Source of the DNA: an uncultured Clostridia bacterium
GTDB lineage: Bacteria > Bacillota > Clostridia > Lachnospirales > Anaerotignaceae
Assembly: GCA_902477755.1 (NCBI GenBank)
Contig: CABSIK010000022.1
Coordinates: 1-24,502 of the forward strand
Direction: 5' to 3'
Length of the DNA stretch: 24,502 bases
Positions 22,492-24,502 of the stretch are shown here, one piece after another. The notes beneath the pieces are model-generated. The model saw only the letters and a list, made by a program, of their open reading frames with translations, made no database searches and was not told where the DNA came from. Numbering within the stretch: position 1 is the first letter of the stretch; each line of letters begins with the position of its first letter. The position numbers and the translations under genes are program-made.

Positions 22492-24057
22492 TTATGCATT
22501 TTTATCTGCAATAGTCAGCTGCATATCCATGCCCTTTTCACCATTGCGGATGACATGTACAGAAACAGTCTGGCCAATTTCTGTTTCTTTTACCAATTCA
22601 GACAAGGTTTCCATATCCATAACTGTTTTTCCATTGAATTCTGTAATGATGTCTCCAGCCTGAATACCTGCTTTGGCCGCAGGACCGCCTTCTGTCACTT
22701 CAACGATCAGTGCACCAACAGGCAGTTTATACAAAGAAGCATTTTCAGAAGTAATGCTTGTGCCCATGATGCCGATATAAGGTGTAGTCACTGTGCCGTC
22801 TTCCAACAGATCCTGCGCTACAGAAATAACTTCGTTGCTGGGAATTGCATAGCCCATGCCTTCTGCCATAGAAGAATTATATTTCGCTGTATTGATGCCG
22901 ATGACTTCGCCACGGCTGTTTACCAGAGCACCGCCGCTGTTGCCGCTGTTGATCGCTGCACTGGTCTGGATCACATTCAATGTGTTATTATCTACGCTAA
23001 TGGTCTGATTTTTCACACTGACGATACCATCTGTTGCAGAAAGGCCCAGACCCATGGCATTACCGATGGCAATAACGCTTTCGCCTACTTCCAGACTATC
23101 AGAATCACCAAATGTTGCCACGGTTACTTCATCAATGCCTGCTGCCTTCAGATCATCCCAAGAGATAGTCAGTACAGCCAGATCAGAATCGCTCTTTGTA
23201 CCAACAACTTTCGCCTGTACGCTTGTGGTATCATTGATGGTGGCATATACTTCTGTAGCATCTTCGATAACGTGGTTATTTGTCACAATTGCAATTTTTT
23301 CATCATCAGAGTAGAAGATGACGCCACTGCCGGCACCTTCGCCTTCATAAGGCACACTGAAAGCACCATAGTAAGAAGTTACACCTTCAATTTTCGTAGT
23401 GATACTTACAACAGAAGGTTTTACTGCACGCACCACATCAATGGTGGACATGCCAGTTCCAGTTGCTGTTTTTTCCACATTCATGGTGCCAGAAGATGTC
23501 ACTGTGCTGCCGCCTGCATTTTCATAATGCTGCTCAACCACACCATAACCAGCACCAATGCCTGCACCGCCTGCCAAGCCAATGATGAGACAGCCTGCAA
23601 TGAGTTTTGCCCATCCGCTGTTTTTCTTTTTGCTATGTTTTTTCACATGTTCTGCATAGCAATTTTTTGCTTTTTCCTGTTTTCTGCGTTCCTCTCTGGG
23701 GCCTGCTGTATGAGCAGAATATTCTGCTGTTTTTTCCTCTGCATATTCCTGATGGATTTTTTCTGCATTTTCTCTACTTTCTGTTTTTTCCTCCGCTTCT
23801 GCGTCAAAGTATGTGGGCTGAGCATCTTCCGGTGTATAATCTCGCAGTGTTTCACTTTGGTATGTCTGTTGAGGCTGTTCAGTTACCGCCTCTGCTGTCA
23901 TATTTTCTTCTGCTTCTCTTGACTCACTTTCATAAGAAGCAGTTTCTGTGTATTCATTTTCGTTGACTGCTTTTTCTTCCCGTTCATTTTCTCTGTATCC
24001 ATGGATTGGTTCCATGTTGTTTTCATTTTCCCTTTTATCTTCATTTGGATTATACAT
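22492..24057 (-). CDS. HtrA/DegP-type membrane-anchored serine protease with PDZ domain
   Basis: The product is 521 residues. A cytoplasmic N-terminal tail of about 145 residues is very rich in Glu and is followed by a basic patch (KKHSKKKNSG). A membrane helix at about 149-180 (WAKLIAGCLIIGLAGGAGIG) places the rest outside. The trypsin-like domain has the catalytic triad His262 (TNNHVIEDA), Asp292 (SDSDLAVL) and Ser374 (NSGNSGGALVN). A single C-terminal PDZ domain begins near YIGIMGTSI and includes EGGPAAKAGIQAGDIITEFNGK. Such enzymes degrade or refold misfolded exported proteins under envelope stress. It starts at 24057 with AGGAGG upstream. The upstream region holds four phased direct repeats at the expected -35 position, suggesting control by an OmpR/PhoB-type response regulator. 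Confidence 0.93.
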   Translation of the reverse strand: MYNPNEDKRENENNMEPIHGYRENEREEKAVNENEYTETASYESESREAEENMTAEAVTEQPQQTYQSETLRDYTPEDAQPTYFDAEAEEKTESRENAEKIHQEYAEEKTAEYSAHTAGPREERRKQEKAKNCYAEHVKKHSKKKNSGWAKLIAGCLIIGLAGGAGIGAGYGVVEQHYENAGGSTVTSSGTMNVEKTATGTGMSTIDVVRAVKPSVVSITTKIEGVTSYYGAFSVPYEGEGAGSGVIFYSDDEKIAIVTNNHVIEDATEVYATINDTTSVQAKVVGTKSDSDLAVLTISWDDLKAAGIDEVTVATFGDSDSLEVGESVIAIGNAMGLGLSATDGIVSVKNQTISVDNNTLNVIQTSAAINSGNSGGALVNSRGEVIGINTAKYNSSMAEGMGYAIPSNEVISVAQDLLEDGTVTTPYIGIMGTSITSENASLYKLPVGALIVEVTEGGPAAKAGIQAGDIITEFNGKTVMDMETLSELVKETEIGQTVSVHVIRNGEKGMDMQLTIADKNA

Positions 24058-24114
24058 TTTTCATTCCTCCTGTTATATCTAAACTTTTTCTCTTTGTTTT
24101 TCTCTGTTGTAATT

Positions 24115-24171
24115 AGTATATTCCACCTTTTTGAACAAAATATGAACATGACATAAACAAAGGTTAAACAT
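24115..24171 (-). promoter_or_regulatory. Candidate response-regulator-controlled promoter of the htrA-like gene
   Basis: On the plus strand the core (G/A)AACA occurs at 24133, 24144, 24155 and 24166, exactly 11 bp apart, within TGAACA, TGAACA, TAAACA and TAAACA. On the htrA strand these read TGTTTA, TGTTTA, TGTTCA, TGTTCA and run up to a -10-like TATACT (24120-24115). No -35 consensus stands 16-18 nt before that box. Hexamers repeated every 11 bp over the -35 region are the typical site of OmpR/PhoB-family activators such as PhoP or CssR. The repeats are seen; the regulator is inferred. Confidence 0.5.
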
Positions 24172-24261
24172 TTTATGTTCTTTTTTTGCTGAAAAATTCC
24201 AAAGACTTTCCTTTATAAAAAAAGAAACCATCGCAAACAATATAGAACGAGGTGATGAAAA

Positions 24262-24435
24262 ATGATAAAAAAGAAATATCAGCAGTCAAAAAAAACTCTC
24301 AAAGACACCGTTTCCGGCAATGATTTATACCAGATTCGCCAGAATGCCCACTACAGTGACAGCGGCAAAGCAGAACCAGACAACAACATCTTTTGGGAAG
24401 AACGCAGCAATCCATTGAGCAGCAAAGGCAATTAA
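24262..24435 (+). CDS. Small hydrophilic protein of unknown function (57 aa)
   Basis: An ATG at 24262 with GAGGTG 7 nt upstream opens a 57-codon frame ending in TAA at 24433-24435. The peptide begins MIKKKYQQSKKTLKD, continues VSGNDLYQIRQNAHYSDSG and ends NPLSSKGN. It is basic at the N-terminus, mixed-charge afterwards, and has no signal peptide, membrane helix or Cys. The good ribosome binding site, and codon choice similar to neighbouring genes, support it being real. It is divergent from the htrA-like gene and shares its intergenic region. I do not recognise a family. Confidence 0.5.
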   Translation: MIKKKYQQSKKTLKDTVSGNDLYQIRQNAHYSDSGKAEPDNNIFWEERSNPLSSKGN

Positions 24436-24459
24436 AAAAGCAGGGCAAAAGCAACTTCC

Positions 24460-24502
24460 CCTTAAGAAAACACTGATTTTTCTTATCCTTGATTTCTTAA
24501 GG
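24460..24502. repeat. Inverted repeat at the right window edge (possible terminator)
   Basis: CCTTAAGAAA (24460-24469) and its exact complement TTTCTTAAGG (24493-24502) are separated by 23 bases. A second, tighter pairing (AAGAAAA with TTTTCTT) is possible inside. It lies 25 bases after the small ORF and could be its terminator, but the sequence after it is outside the window, so a T tract cannot be checked. Confidence 0.45.

Noticed and set aside
22555..23922. A 455-codon open frame on the plus strand opposite the htrA-like gene.
   Set aside because: Composition is Cys/Phe/His-rich without domains; the opposite strand encodes a protease with a complete catalytic triad.

Overview
The window looks like chromosomal DNA of an anaerobic, low-to-moderate GC Firmicute of class Clostridia, probably near Lachnospirales. 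The main reasons are the gene order hlyD-like / yggS / sepF / yggT / ylmH / divIVA / lspA / rluD, the short archaeal-type ProRS under a proline T-box, strong AGGAGG-type ribosome binding sites, frequent GTG/TTG starts and acidic N-terminal extensions on FtsY and HtrA. The genus is not fixed by anything I can see. There are no rRNA, tRNA or CRISPR features.

Layout. Bases 1-335 are the end of an IS3-family element whose orfA carries an in-frame stop. Bases 392-2361 (minus) are a two-gene sugar unit: a PfkB-family kinase followed by a class II ketose-bisphosphate aldolase. Bases 2486-4139 (minus) are an isochorismatase-family hydrolase and an M29 aminopeptidase with their own promoter and terminator. 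Bases 4292-5386 (minus) encode a secreted protein with copper-amine-oxidase-like stalk repeats. Bases 5494-7261 (plus) are a promoter, a proline T-box leader and proS. Bases 7421-7990 (plus) encode an unknown membrane-anchored protein. A perfect bidirectional terminator at 8001-8030 separates it from the next block.

Bases 8037-22302 are one long minus-strand block of fourteen closely spaced genes, read from the right: hlyD-like, yggS, sepF, yggT, ylmH, divIVA, lspA, rluD, pyrB-like, pyrC-like, smc, ftsY and a SUFU-domain gene. It joins cell division, membrane protein export, translation-related and chromosome-segregation functions. A separate htrA/degP-like protease gene (22492-24057) lies to its right. 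It is divergent from a 57-codon small ORF, and the shared intergenic region holds four direct repeats at exactly 11-bp spacing.

The most striking signal is the pyrB-pyrC pair. It sits where the pyrimidine genes sit next to lspA-rluD in Bacillus, is full length and is translationally coupled by an ATGA overlap. Yet both proteins have lost several residues that are normally required for catalysis: PyrB has SARA for STRT, R for the catalytic K, and NPGQ for HPTQ; PyrC has HCN for the HxH metal motif and G for the catalytic D. This suggests a retained non-catalytic complex, or a pair repurposed for another reaction. It is the best candidate for an undescribed system here.
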